A stretch of 64,000 bases of DNA from Chitinophagaceae bacterium (GTDB lineage: Bacteria > Bacteroidota > Bacteroidia > Chitinophagales > Chitinophagaceae): contig JADKKA010000022.1 of NCBI GenBank assembly GCA_016720745.1, forward strand, positions 1,178,001-1,242,000, written 5' to 3'. Made by a program: the position numbers and the translations under genes. Shown one piece after another: positions 1-9,328 of the stretch (position 1 is its first letter; the number at the start of each line of letters is the position of its first letter). Below the pieces are notes generated by a model. The model ran no database searches. It was not told the DNA's origin and saw only the letters and a program-made list of their open reading frames with translations.

Positions 1-576
1 GGAAAAAGCATCCGGGAACTCGGACTCAGCAAGGATGAAAAATCAGCCATTGCTGATCTTTTCCTGCTGACAGACAAACCAGTACTCTATGTAGCCAATG
101 TGGATGAAGCCTCCATGCATACCGGTAATAAATTTTCCGATGCGCTGAAAGCAGCCGTAGCCAGTGAGGATGCCGAGGTAATCATCATGAACAATTCCAT
201 TGAAGCACAGATCTCCGAAATGGATAATGCAGATGACAAGCAACTGTTCATGGAAGAATATAAAATGAAAGAACCTGCACTGGACCGCCTGATCCATTCA
301 GCCTACCGCTTACTGAAGCTCTTTACTTACTTTACGGCCGGTGTTCAGGAAGTCCGCGCCTGGACCATTCATGAAGGCTGGAAAGCACCCCAGGCTGCCA
401 GCGTGATCCATACTGATTTTGAAAAAGGATTCATCAAGGCAGAAGTGATCGGCTATGATGACTTTATCAATTTCAAATCAGAAGCCGCCTGCCGCGAAGC
501 CGGAAAACTCCGCATCGAAGGAAAAGAATATGTGGTGAAGGATGGGGATGTGATGCACTTTAGGTTTAATGTCTGA
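1..576 (+). CDS. ychF: YchF family redox-regulated ATPase, C-terminal part
   Basis: The frame is open from base 1, so the gene starts left of the window and only the last 191 residues are present. The LLTDKPVLYVANVDE stretch (about residues 22-36 of the fragment) is the nucleotide-specificity region of YchF/Ola1 ATPases, which prefer ATP over GTP. The C-terminal 85 residues form the TGS domain (VRAWTIHEGWKAPQAA, then IHTDFEKGFIKAEVI). YchF binds ribosomes and is linked to stress responses. The last 11 codons recur in a tandem duplication immediately downstream, so the exact 3' end may be an assembly artefact. Identification is firm; the G1 motif lies outside the window. Confidence 0.93.
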   Translation, partial: GKSIRELGLSKDEKSAIADLFLLTDKPVLYVANVDEASMHTGNKFSDALKAAVASEDAEVIIMNNSIEAQISEMDNADDKQLFMEEYKMKEPALDRLIHSAYRLLKLFTYFTAGVQEVRAWTIHEGWKAPQAASVIHTDFEKGFIKAEVIGYDDFINFKSEAACREAGKLRIEGKEYVVKDGDVMHFRFNV

Positions 577-869
577 TGAATTTAGAACAGAAGAACAGGG
601 GGTGGAGATTTTAGGGGGGGGGGGGATTGTGAACGCTGTCCATTTAAAGTATCACCCTTCTTAAATGCAGCAATATTTCATTATTCCTCATTTCTTGTTC
701 TCGTCGGAAGGATGGGGATGTGATGCATTTCCGGTTTAATGTCTGATGAATTTAGAACAGAAGAACAAGGATTGAAGATTTAAGAAGGCGTCTGAATTGT
801 AACGCTGTCCATTTAAAGTATCACCCTTCTTAAATGCAGCAATATTTCATTATTCCTCATTCCTTGTTC
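541..869. repeat. Imperfect tandem duplication of about 170 bp spanning the ychF stop
   Basis: Copy A is about 541-700 and copy B about 711-869. Both contain the last codons and stop of ychF, then CATTTAAAGTATCACCCTTC and AGCAATATTTCATTATTCCTC. Copy A contains a run of about 13 G near 615-627 that copy B lacks. Copy B keeps a clean DGDVMHFRFNV-stop reading. I infer that copy A ends in low-quality sequence and that this may be an assembly duplication. The rest of the 307-bp interval between ychF and the next gene holds nothing else I can identify. Confidence 0.85.
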
Positions 870-883
870 ATCTGTTCTACGGT

Positions 884-3800
884 TCAAAAGAGTGCGGTGA
901 TTCCAGCCCTGCCCAAATGAACCGTTCTGGCCGTGCCGGCCTTTCTACCATCATATGTAAAACTCAGTTCCAGGTTATTCATCAGTCTTTTGGAGAAGCT
1001 GAGATTCCAGAGATAATTTTTACCGGGTAATAATCCATCCAGCATGATATAGCTGACCGTTGTACTGACGGGATAATCATATCGGATGCTGTTGAGTGTG
1101 AATTTACCGCTGACCGAACTGTTTTGCAGGATATTGTATTTGGATTCCAGGTTGATGGAATGCGACACCGATTTTTCACCCCCATACAAGGGCAGGTTCT
1201 TTTTGGTATCAAACCGGTAACCGGACACAATCCTGAATTTGGTACCACTGATAAAAGTGAACAAGGGTTCGGCACTGTAGATGGCCAGATCAAAATTCCG
1301 GTTAGCAAACTGGGGCGTAAATAAAGCATTGGCTCCTTTCCTGCCATTCAGATTAAATTGCATACTTCGGCTGATATTCCAGCGGAACTTCATGGTCCAG
1401 TCGTTCAGTTTTCGGCTTTCATACCCATAGGTAAGCAGGGATTTACCACTATTGCGAAGGTTGCTGAAATCCACGCCCCATTTACTGCTGAAACGGTTAT
1501 AGGAAAGGGTATTCAGCAGGATGGTATTGAGAGTGATGAGGTCATCACTGTTGACACTGTACTTAAAAGGATTGAATTCAAAACTTCCGCTGGATACTGA
1601 TTTCTTATTGATCTGCATTGAACTGATCAGCATCAGCTTAGAAATAAATTTCCGGAACCCTTTCAAATCAGGCGAACTAAGCAGGGATCGTGGAGAAATG
1701 GTCAGGCTGTAATTGAATGTGATATAATTCGCTTTTATAAAGTCGTTGGTAGGCGTAAATATCCGGATATATTTTGCCTGATCCGGAAAGGCAGCAATTT
1801 CAAATTCATTCAGCTGCTGAATCCCATCGCTATTATAATCAATCCAGGCAAACTGACCGGTTCCTGCAGGCACTTCCAGGTAGGCAAAATCCCGTCGTTG
1901 CTCCTGCCCCGCTCCCACTTCATATAGTAAGTTGCCGGTAAGCAATCCCTTCCATTCATTCATCACATACTCCACCCTGCCTAAAATGGTTTCATCTTCT
2001 TTTTGCTTTGATACAGTGCTATCATACACTTTCAGTTTCCGGAAAGTCGTATTGAGGTACAATTGTCTTTTGGGATTGGCCAGTAATTCAGTCTGCAGGT
2101 TGAGATTCAGGCTTCGGTCACCCCTTATAAATTGCTTCAGCAGCGGATACTTGTCTGATCTGGTAAAAAAGCTGATCCGGTGCCGGTTCTTTTTGGAATC
2201 ACTGGATTGAAGGTATGCGGTGTAGATATCAAACCAGAATGCCAGGGGCAGCAATGTATCAGATACCTTATCCCTGTTATTGTTTTTCTCGAGCGAATAA
2301 TTGAACCCGAGTCTCCATTTATCAAATGCTTTCAGTTCTTTACTGATATCTATCTGCGGTCGTACAAAAGCACCGCGGGTATTACCTGCCGTAAAACTGG
2401 TGAACACCAACTGGCTGTTCACCTGCCATCCTGCGGCATTGATGGAATGGATGACCTGCTGCTGAAAACCGGAATAATCATCGCTCCGGTGATAATTCGT
2501 GAACTGAAATTGGGCTGTATGACTTTTAGCATCCCTTAGTTTAGCTGTGGCCCGGATGATTTGTTCATCCACCGGTACCGGAACAACCTGCAGATCGAGA
2601 CCCCAGTCGCGGGTAAACTCCACATTACGTAGTCTTTCCAATGGTCTGAATTGCTTATTCACAAATTCATAATCAAGTCCGGTGGTCAGCTGCAGTTTAT
2701 TGGAATTGGAAAATGTATGATCATGACTCAACTGTAATTTACCGGCCCACCCCCTGTCATCACCATCATCTTTGGTTGAAAAAGTATTGACATCATTATT
2801 ACTTGTGGCAATCTCTGCTTTTAAAATGGTACCGGGTTTTATTTTATAGTCCATCCCCAGGTTAACGATCTGCTGCCTTTTAGGTGCTACCAGAATCTGA
2901 ACAGGTTCGAATTGCCCTTGTTTTACAGCGCCAACCGGTGCTACATAGCGATATACTTTTCCATTGGCACCATTGAAATCGGGTATATAGTTTCCCTTGC
3001 CAATGCCAAGTTCCACAAAAGAAAGGTTATAACGGGCCAGCAATGGATCAGTAGAATAACGATAAAAAGAATCCGCACCCGGCGTCACTATTACTTTTTC
3101 ATAGAGTATTTTTCCTGCGGCAAATGTATCAATAATGGCTGCCGGGTAATAAGCCCTTTGCACACTATCACCCAGAGCGGTGAGGAATTGTTTCATATCA
3201 TCATCCAGTACCTGGTTGATCGAAGAATTCTTTGCATCACTGTTCTGAAAGGCACCGAGCCGGAGGGTCAGTTTGCTGCCGATGTCAAGTTCCTGTGACA
3301 AGTATAAGTTTGCATTCAGGTAATTGCGGTCCGCATATTCAAACTCCACCTGTACCCTGCTGTCTTTGGTGATCATTCTTTTGGGCGTGAAAGAGATTTC
3401 TGCTGTATTATAATTGATCACATAATCCTGGTCTTCTCCCCTTTGCAATAACTGGCCGTCATAAAATACCCTTTCCGTATTGGCCAGGATGATAAAAAAG
3501 AATTCGTTATTGGCTCCCCTTAAACGGTAGGGTCCCTGATTCCCTTCCAGGGTTGTCAATATATTCCTTGTGAATTTTCCCTTGGCCACAGAACCGCTGA
3601 CCAGGGTCTTGGATTGGAGGTTCTTTGATAGTTTATTTTTAGTCTGAAAGGAAATACCCTGCAGTCGTTTATAAAAACTCAGAAAATAGGATTGATTCTG
3701 CCTTAAATCAATATCACCAAGATTCAGTTGCCAGCCTTTCTTTTTGAACTGCAGGTACACCTGGTCAAATTCATTGAGTTGTTGGGTATTGCCATCCGGC

Positions 3801-4369
3801 TGTATTGGAATATTATTATCGGTAATTGCAGCCTGTATCTCAATACTATCACCCAGCATCCCGCTCAGTTGCAGATTAAAGGTTGAATTGAGCACAGCAT
3901 CCTGGCTATTACCAAAACCTACCTGCCGGCCAAAGCTTCCCTCTGCTTTTAAAGTCCCAAAATCAAAAATGCCTCTTTGTGCATTACCGGAACCATTGTT
4001 AAACTCAAAAGGAGTGACATAAAATTTTGTCTTTACACTATCATATGTCATCCGGCTGGTGACTGCATTCAGTTTAAATGGAAATACCCGGTAGCTGATT
4101 TGAATGCTATCGAATACAGGTTTTCTGTTCCAGACCAATATGGCATTGACCAGGTCGATCTGGTAATCAGCCGCAATGATATCTTTTATCTGAACAGAGC
4201 CCGGGATGATACTGAGTGTGTCAAGGCGAAGCGAATCGCCTTTGACAGCCATTTGCCTGAATCGCAGATTGGGGCCATTGCTGGTATTGCCTGCAGGTAC
4301 CTGTGCATCGGCATGGATGCAAAACAGGATGAACATGAAAGGCAGGGATATTATTCGCAACCAATGCAA
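884..4369 (-). CDS. Large outer-membrane beta-barrel protein of unknown function
   Basis: The product is 1161 residues with a clear signal peptide (MHWLRIISLPFMFILFCIHADAQ) and a chain ending in Phe (AGITALF), as in many outer-membrane barrels. Most of the sequence is alternating polar/hydrophobic beta strand. The region near residues 185-245 (DNNIPIQPDGNTQQLNEFDQ, then GDIDLRQNQSYFLSFYKRLQ) resembles parts of very large Bacteroidetes surface proteins. Near residue 840 is an EF-hand-like acidic loop, DYNSDGIQQLNEFE, that may bind calcium. It lacks an obvious TonB box, plug domain or SusC signature. It is divergent from the small barrel gene at 4499. Function is unknown to me; an outer-membrane location is a confident inference. 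Confidence 0.8.
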   Translation of the reverse strand: MHWLRIISLPFMFILFCIHADAQVPAGNTSNGPNLRFRQMAVKGDSLRLDTLSIIPGSVQIKDIIAADYQIDLVNAILVWNRKPVFDSIQISYRVFPFKLNAVTSRMTYDSVKTKFYVTPFEFNNGSGNAQRGIFDFGTLKAEGSFGRQVGFGNSQDAVLNSTFNLQLSGMLGDSIEIQAAITDNNIPIQPDGNTQQLNEFDQVYLQFKKKGWQLNLGDIDLRQNQSYFLSFYKRLQGISFQTKNKLSKNLQSKTLVSGSVAKGKFTRNILTTLEGNQGPYRLRGANNEFFFIILANTERVFYDGQLLQRGEDQDYVINYNTAEISFTPKRMITKDSRVQVEFEYADRNYLNANLYLSQELDIGSKLTLRLGAFQNSDAKNSSINQVLDDDMKQFLTALGDSVQRAYYPAAIIDTFAAGKILYEKVIVTPGADSFYRYSTDPLLARYNLSFVELGIGKGNYIPDFNGANGKVYRYVAPVGAVKQGQFEPVQILVAPKRQQIVNLGMDYKIKPGTILKAEIATSNNDVNTFSTKDDGDDRGWAGKLQLSHDHTFSNSNKLQLTTGLDYEFVNKQFRPLERLRNVEFTRDWGLDLQVVPVPVDEQIIRATAKLRDAKSHTAQFQFTNYHRSDDYSGFQQQVIHSINAAGWQVNSQLVFTSFTAGNTRGAFVRPQIDISKELKAFDKWRLGFNYSLEKNNNRDKVSDTLLPLAFWFDIYTAYLQSSDSKKNRHRISFFTRSDKYPLLKQFIRGDRSLNLNLQTELLANPKRQLYLNTTFRKLKVYDSTVSKQKEDETILGRVEYVMNEWKGLLTGNLLYEVGAGQEQRRDFAYLEVPAGTGQFAWIDYNSDGIQQLNEFEIAAFPDQAKYIRIFTPTNDFIKANYITFNYSLTISPRSLLSSPDLKGFRKFISKLMLISSMQINKKSVSSGSFEFNPFKYSVNSDDLITLNTILLNTLSYNRFSSKWGVDFSNLRNSGKSLLTYGYESRKLNDWTMKFRWNISRSMQFNLNGRKGANALFTPQFANRNFDLAIYSAEPLFTFISGTKFRIVSGYRFDTKKNLPLYGGEKSVSHSINLESKYNILQNSSVSGKFTLNSIRYDYPVSTTVSYIMLDGLLPGKNYLWNLSFSKRLMNNLELSFTYDGRKAGTARTVHLGRAGITALF

Positions 4370-4498
4370 TAGCAGGGAGTTTAACTCAAAATCGCAAAAT
4401 TCGACCTTTTATTGCAGGAAAGTTACCCCCTGCTGTTAATTCAGCTAAAAAGAGGAAATTTGGAGATCATCGATCCATCCATGCTGATGCATTACAAA

Positions 4499-5035
4499 AT
4501 GAAATACTTCCTGATTCTTACTTTCTGCAGCGTGATTTTCATTGAAGCCGGCGCACAAAATAATCATCATCACTGGAAGGCAGAAGCAGCGCTTCAATTT
4601 CCTGTTGGTCTGTTTGGAGAAACTCATTTTCCCGGGGCTTCTATTGCCATGGAATATGGCAGGATTCCATTTGGTCAGACAGACAGCACCCAACCCCGTC
4701 AAAAAACAGGCCTGCTCTTAAGAGGCGCTTTACATCATTACCTGGGTCGACAGGTGACGGTTAGTAATGCGGATTTTAAATACAGGGGTTATTCCGTCTT
4801 TGAATTATATACAGGTTTGGCCTGGAACTGCCGCAGAAATCTTCAAGTGGCCATCAGTGGAGGACCCGCCTTGAGTTATTACCGGAGTAATATCCGGTTC
4901 AACCTGGGAGCAAGGGCTGCTGCCAATTATTTTTTAAACTCCAAATGGGGAATTGGTTCAGCCATTTCCGTATTGAAGGAAAATGGAGCAGACCCATTGG
5001 CTGCTCTTTCGATAACCGGGGTTTACCGCTTTTGA
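4499..5035 (+). CDS. Small outer-membrane beta-barrel protein
   Basis: The product is 178 residues from the ATG at 4499. I chose this start because it gives a typical signal peptide (MKYFLILTFCSVIFIEAGAQ); upstream ATGs at 4481 and 4487 would add non-signal residues. The mature part is rich in alternating beta strand (LFGETHFPGASIAMEYG, GLLLRGALHHYLG, FELYTGLAWNC) and ends in the aromatic pattern ITGVYRF, as in 8-stranded outer-membrane barrels. No specific family is recognised. Its stop codon is separated from the sdhB stop on the other strand by a single base. Confidence 0.75.
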   Translation: MKYFLILTFCSVIFIEAGAQNNHHHWKAEAALQFPVGLFGETHFPGASIAMEYGRIPFGQTDSTQPRQKTGLLLRGALHHYLGRQVTVSNADFKYRGYSVFELYTGLAWNCRRNLQVAISGGPALSYYRSNIRFNLGARAAANYFLNSKWGIGSAISVLKENGADPLAALSITGVYRF

Positions 5036-5036
5036 G

Positions 5037-5798
5037 TTATTCCGCTGTAGCGGCACCCATGATATACTCCCTGTTCAGGCGTGCAATATTTTCAATGCTG
5101 ATGCCTTTCGGACAAACGGCTTCACAGGCTCCTGTATTGGTACAGGCACCAAAACCTTCTTTGTCCATCTGAGCCACCATATTCATGGCACGTGATTTTC
5201 TTTCCGGATCGCCCTGGGGTAAGAGTGCCAGGTGAGATACTTTTGCCGATACGAATAAGAGGGCTGAAGAATTTTTACAGGCTGCTACGCAAGCACCACA
5301 ACCGATACAGGCCGCAGCAGCAAAAGCCGCATCAGCCTTATCTTTTTGAACAGGTATTGCATTGGCATCCACGGCATTGCCGGTGTTGACTGAAATATAA
5401 CCTCCAGCCTGGATAATGCGATCAAAAGCAGTTCTGTCCACCACCAGATCCTTGATAACCGGGAAGGCATTGGCCCTCCAGGGTTCAATGACGATGGTAT
5501 CTCCATCTTTGTAGGCACGCATGTGGAGCTGGCAGGTGGTATTCTGGTGCCAGGGGCCATGGGGTCGGCCATTGATATACATGGAACACATGCCACAGAT
5601 TCCCTCGCGGCAATCATGGTCAAATGCGATGGGTTCTTTACCATCCCGGATCAGTTCTTCGTTCAGCACGTCGATCATTTCCAGGAAAGACATTTCTGAA
5701 GAAATATTCTTCACCGGGTAGGTTTCAAATCCACCCCGATCATCTTTGTTTTTTTGTCTCCAGACTTTTAAAGTCAGGTTCATTGTGTAGTGTTCCAT
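5037..5798 (-). CDS. sdhB: Succinate dehydrogenase/fumarate reductase iron-sulfur subunit
   Basis: This subunit passes electrons from the flavoprotein to quinone in complex II. The [2Fe-2S] ligands are in CREGICGMCSMYINGRP followed by TTCQ. The two C-terminal clusters use CIGCGACVAACK and CTNTGACEAVCPKG. From 5798 it reads MEHYTMNLTLKVWRQ (253 residues); the second Met at 5783 (MNLTLKVWRQ) is an equally good start. The frame stays open further upstream only because it runs into the A-rich artefact at about 5864, which would give a false MFFFFFEW N-terminus. It is the last gene of sdhC-sdhA-sdhB; the true gap to sdhA is hidden by the artefact. Confidence 0.95.
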   Translation of the reverse strand: MEHYTMNLTLKVWRQKNKDDRGGFETYPVKNISSEMSFLEMIDVLNEELIRDGKEPIAFDHDCREGICGMCSMYINGRPHGPWHQNTTCQLHMRAYKDGDTIVIEPWRANAFPVIKDLVVDRTAFDRIIQAGGYISVNTGNAVDANAIPVQKDKADAAFAAAACIGCGACVAACKNSSALLFVSAKVSHLALLPQGDPERKSRAMNMVAQMDKEGFGACTNTGACEAVCPKGISIENIARLNREYIMGAATAE

Positions 5799-5863
5799 AT
5801 CTGTCCACTGGGGAAGTGATAATGTTTGAAAATTGTGGAAATGATTCAACACCCCCCATTCAA

Positions 5864-6300
5864 AAAAAAAAAAAAACACTTTAAAAAGGGGGGGGGGGGG
5901 GTTTTTCCCCCCCCCCCCCCCGGCCCCGGCCCCCCCGGGGGGAAAAAAAAAAAATAAAAAAAAAACCCCCCCTCCCCCCCCCCAAATTTTAAAAAAAAAG
6001 GGGTGGGGGGGGGGGGGTTTCCCCCCCCAAAAAAAAAAAAAAAAAAAATTTTTTTCGTGGGGGCCGCGCCCTTTTTTTTAAAAAAAGGCCCCCCTTCCCC
6101 CTGGGGGGGGGCCCCCCCCCCCGGCCCCCCCCGGGGCCCCCCCCCCCCCCCCCCCCTCCCAAAAAAAAATATTACAAAACCGAACTACTCCAATCCAACT
6201 TTAAGCCCTTTAAGGCTTTGGGGTTTAAAAAAACCCCCCTTTTTTCCCCCAAAAAAGAAGGGGGAACGGCCTTTTAAACTGGGCCCTTTTTTTTTTATTT
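5864..6300. other. Homopolymer-rich probable assembly or sequencing artefact
   Basis: About 430 bp consist largely of runs of 6-15 identical bases (C, G, A and T in turn), unlike anything else in the window, located between sdhB and sdhA. Genuine-looking sequence resumes just before the sdhA stop. I infer low-quality reads assembled across the intergenic gap. The only long reading frame inside (103 residues of mostly Gly, Pro, Lys and Phe) is not a gene. The true sdhA-sdhB spacing is unknown. Confidence 0.85.
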
Positions 6301-6304
6301 TCAA

Positions 6305-8281
6305 TTATTTATAGCTTCTCTGCGTCGGCTTCGCCACTTCAAACTGCAATGCTTCTTTGTGCAGTTCCCATTCACTCTCACCTTTAAACTGCCAGGCTGC
6401 CACATAAGCATAGTTGTCATCATCCCTTTTGGCTTCTCCTTCTTCGGTCTGGCTTTCTTCCCGGAAATGTCCGCCGCAGCTTTCATTGCGATCAAGGGCA
6501 TCGCGGCACATCAGTTCACCGAGTTCAATAAAATCAGCTACCCTTCCTGCTTTATCCAGTTCCGGATTCATTTCACTCACGGCACCGGGTATGCGCAGAT
6601 CGCTCCAGAATTCTTTTTTCAGCGCTTGTATTTCGGCAATTGCTTCTCTTAAACCTTTTTCGTTCCGGGCCATTCCGCATTTCTCCCACATGATCTTACC
6701 CAAACGTTTGTGGAAGCTTTCCACGGTTTGCTTTCCTTTGATGCCGATTAGGGTATTGATGCGGTCACTTACTTCTTTCTCAGTGGCAATAAAAGCAGGA
6801 TGATCCGTTGGGATCGGCTTGGTAGCAATATCATCTGCCAGGTAATTACCCATGGTGTAGGGAATCACAAAATATCCATCAGCCAGTCCCTGCATCAGCG
6901 CAGATGCTCCAAGCCGGTTCGCGCCATGGTCACTGAAATTGGCTTCACCCAATGCATACAATCCTTTTACGGTGGTCATCAGTTCATAATCCACCCACAA
7001 ACCACCCATGGTATAATGCACGGCGGGATAGATCCGCATGGGAACTTCATAGGGATTCTCACCGGTGATCTTTTCGTACATGTCAAAGAGGTTCCCGTAT
7101 TCTTCTTTCACCACTTCCTTACCCAATGCAATCAGGGTTGCTTCATCGGGATGATCGATTCCTCTTTTATTAGCTTCCGTTTTTCCGTATTTATTAATCA
7201 GGTTGAACTTGAAATCGAGATAAACCGCCTGACCGGTAGAACCTACTCCGTATCCGGCATCACATCTTTCTTTGGCAGCCCTGGAAGCCACATCACGGGG
7301 AACCAGGTTACCAAATGCCGGGTATCTTCTTTCGAGATAATAATCCCTTTCTTCTTCCGGAATCTCATTGGGCTTGCGTTTGTCGCCCTGTTGTTTGGGT
7401 ACCCAGATACGACCATCGTTCCGCAATGACTCTGACATAAGGGTCAGTTTGGACTGATGATCACCACTCACCGGAATACAGGTTGGGTGAATCTGCGTAA
7501 AGCAGGGGTTTCCGAAGAAAGCGCCTTTTTTATGTGCTTTCCATGCGGCAGTCACATTACTGCCCATGGCATTGGTTGATAAGTAAAATACGTTACCATA
7601 ACCACCGGAGCAAAGCAATACGGCATGACCAAAATGTCTTTCCAACTCACCAGTCACCAGGTCCCGGGCAATAATCCCTCTGGCTTTGCCATCGATGATG
7701 ACCACATCCAGCATTTCGTGCCGGGAATACTGTACTACATTCCCCAATGCTACCTGTCTTTCCATGGCCTGGTAAGCACCAATCAGCAATTGTTGTCCGG
7801 TTTGACCGGCTGCATAAAAAGTTCTTTTCACCTGGGTACCACCGAAGGAACGGTTATTCAACAATCCGCCATATTCCCGGGCAAAGGGTACACCCTGTGC
7901 CACACACTGGTCAATGATGTTTACACTGACTTCAGCCAGCCGATGCACATTCGATTCGCGGGCGCGGTAATCACCTCCTTTTACGGTATCATAAAACAGA
8001 CGGAAAACTGAATCACCGTCATTCTGGTAATTTTTGGCAGCATTGATCCCTCCCTGGGCGGCAATACTATGTGCCCTGCGGGGGGAATCCTGGAAACAAA
8101 ATGCCTTTACTTTATAGCCTAACTCTCCCAGTGCCGCTGCGGCAGAAGCACCGGCCAGACCGGTACCAACCACAATCACTTCCAGTTTTCTTTTGTTGGC
8201 CGGGTTCACCAGTTTGCAATGGCCCTTGTAATCTGTCCATTTGTGTTCAAGGGAGCCGGCGGGAATTTTTGAATCAAGCAT
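6305..8281 (-). CDS. sdhA: Succinate dehydrogenase/fumarate reductase flavoprotein subunit
   Basis: The catalytic FAD subunit oxidises succinate to fumarate. The Rossmann motif VVGTGLAGASAAAALG is near residue 36. The covalent-flavin His lies in RRAHSIAAQGGINAAKN. Substrate-site residues occur in PRDVASRAAKER and HYTMGGLWVD, and the FAD-binding GEANFSDHGANRLGASAL follows. At 658 residues it has the usual length for the Bacteroidetes form and ends in TQRSYK, so it is complete despite the adjoining artefact. It lies 79 bp after sdhC in the same operon. Confidence 0.97.
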   Translation of the reverse strand: MLDSKIPAGSLEHKWTDYKGHCKLVNPANKRKLEVIVVGTGLAGASAAAALGELGYKVKAFCFQDSPRRAHSIAAQGGINAAKNYQNDGDSVFRLFYDTVKGGDYRARESNVHRLAEVSVNIIDQCVAQGVPFAREYGGLLNNRSFGGTQVKRTFYAAGQTGQQLLIGAYQAMERQVALGNVVQYSRHEMLDVVIIDGKARGIIARDLVTGELERHFGHAVLLCSGGYGNVFYLSTNAMGSNVTAAWKAHKKGAFFGNPCFTQIHPTCIPVSGDHQSKLTLMSESLRNDGRIWVPKQQGDKRKPNEIPEEERDYYLERRYPAFGNLVPRDVASRAAKERCDAGYGVGSTGQAVYLDFKFNLINKYGKTEANKRGIDHPDEATLIALGKEVVKEEYGNLFDMYEKITGENPYEVPMRIYPAVHYTMGGLWVDYELMTTVKGLYALGEANFSDHGANRLGASALMQGLADGYFVIPYTMGNYLADDIATKPIPTDHPAFIATEKEVSDRINTLIGIKGKQTVESFHKRLGKIMWEKCGMARNEKGLREAIAEIQALKKEFWSDLRIPGAVSEMNPELDKAGRVADFIELGELMCRDALDRNESCGGHFREESQTEEGEAKRDDDNYAYVAAWQFKGESEWELHKEALQFEVAKPTQRSYK

Positions 8282-8360
8282 AAACTTTATGGTTTGTCCG
8301 CCTCATCATTCCGGCGGTATACTTCAAATGTATTAAGGTGATCACTGACAGTGACCTGTT

Positions 8361-9032
8361 TTATTTCAACCAGCCCAGGTAAAAACTGACGGGCATCAGG
8401 GCGAATGCGAGGGGTACAATCACTGAAAAACCCAACCCCATTAACTGTAATAAAGACAGGTATTTTTTGCTGCTGACACCCAGGGTACGGAAGGCGCTCT
8501 GGAAACCGTGCAAGAGGTGCCAGGCCAGAGAAATACATCCCAGGATATAAACCACCACCACCCATTCAATCTGGAACACTTCTTTCATTTCCTCATATAG
8601 ACTGATCTCAGGTCCGAGCAGCCATCCCTGGTTGCTGCGGTTGGGAACCCAGAAATGAGCGAGGTGAATGATCAGGAAGATCAGGATCAGGGTACCCAGT
8701 AAGCCCATACTGCGACTATACCATTTACTGCCTTTATTTCCCATCGCCACTGCATAGCCTTTCTTTCTTTTGCTGCGGTTCTGCATCTCCAGCATGATAC
8801 CCTGAATGATATGCAGGAGGATGCCTGCCATCAGTCCAATTTCCAGGATACGGGGAACAATATTGGACCCCATGAAGTGTGCACCGGCTTCAAACATTTT
8901 ACCCCCATCATTGGCCCAGATGGTGGCGTTCAGCGCTACGTGTACGATCAGGAATAAAATCAGAAAAATACCCGTCAAAGCCATCACCCATTTTTTGCCG
9001 ACGGAGGAGGTAAACATTTCAGACCATTTCAT
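8361..9032 (-). CDS. sdhC: Succinate dehydrogenase cytochrome b558 subunit
   Basis: This 223-residue integral membrane protein has about five hydrophobic helices (first at residues 15-38, MALTGIFLILFLIVHVAL) and histidines suited to haem b coordination (LIVHVAL, LLHIIQG, LIIHLAHF, AWHLLHGF). It matches the single large membrane anchor of Bacteroidetes and Bacillus-type complex II, which replaces separate SdhC and SdhD. It is the first gene of the sdh operon, with a promoter about 130 bp upstream. Confidence 0.95.
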   Translation of the reverse strand: MKWSEMFTSSVGKKWVMALTGIFLILFLIVHVALNATIWANDGGKMFEAGAHFMGSNIVPRILEIGLMAGILLHIIQGIMLEMQNRSKRKKGYAVAMGNKGSKWYSRSMGLLGTLILIFLIIHLAHFWVPNRSNQGWLLGPEISLYEEMKEVFQIEWVVVVYILGCISLAWHLLHGFQSAFRTLGVSSKKYLSLLQLMGLGFSVIVPLAFALMPVSFYLGWLK

Positions 9033-9157
9033 CAGTTTATCTTTTGGTTTTTAGCCTGATATTTTGAACAACCATCTTTCTTCATCCCAAAACATTTGAC
9101 AGGACCTGTTGTTCAATTCATCAGCAATATGATCAATGGGAGGAATTTAAATTTTGG

Positions 9158-9191
9158 CAAAAATACTACCAGATGATGAAAAACCGTCAAA
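9158..9191 (-). promoter_or_regulatory. Bacteroidetes-type promoter of the sdh operon
   Basis: On the minus strand TTTG (9191-9188) is followed by 22 nt and TATTTTTG (9165-9158). This matches the Bacteroidetes consensus of TTTG near -33 and TAnnTTTG near -7. The leader to the sdhC start is about 120 nt. The rest of 9033-9328 shows no gene. Confidence 0.7.
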
Positions 9192-9328
9192 AGTTTTATC
9201 CTTCAATGCTGAGGGGATATTTTTTCGGGAATTGCTTTCAGAAGGTTGAAGAAGGCTGATATGATTTTAATCAGTTTACCGGTAATACCGGACCTTCCCC
9301 GGGTAAATAAAAATTCTTTGGCAGGTTT

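Noticed and set aside
5037..5879. SdhB starting at 5879 (MFFFFFEWGVLNHF)
   Set aside because: The extra N-terminus is encoded by the A-rich edge of the artefact and is not part of the family.
6003..6314. 103-residue frame rich in Pro, Gly, Lys and Phe
   Set aside because: It lies entirely in the homopolymer artefact between sdhA and sdhB.
6800..7429. 209-residue frame antisense to sdhA
   Set aside because: It is a shadow of a highly conserved gene with full motifs.
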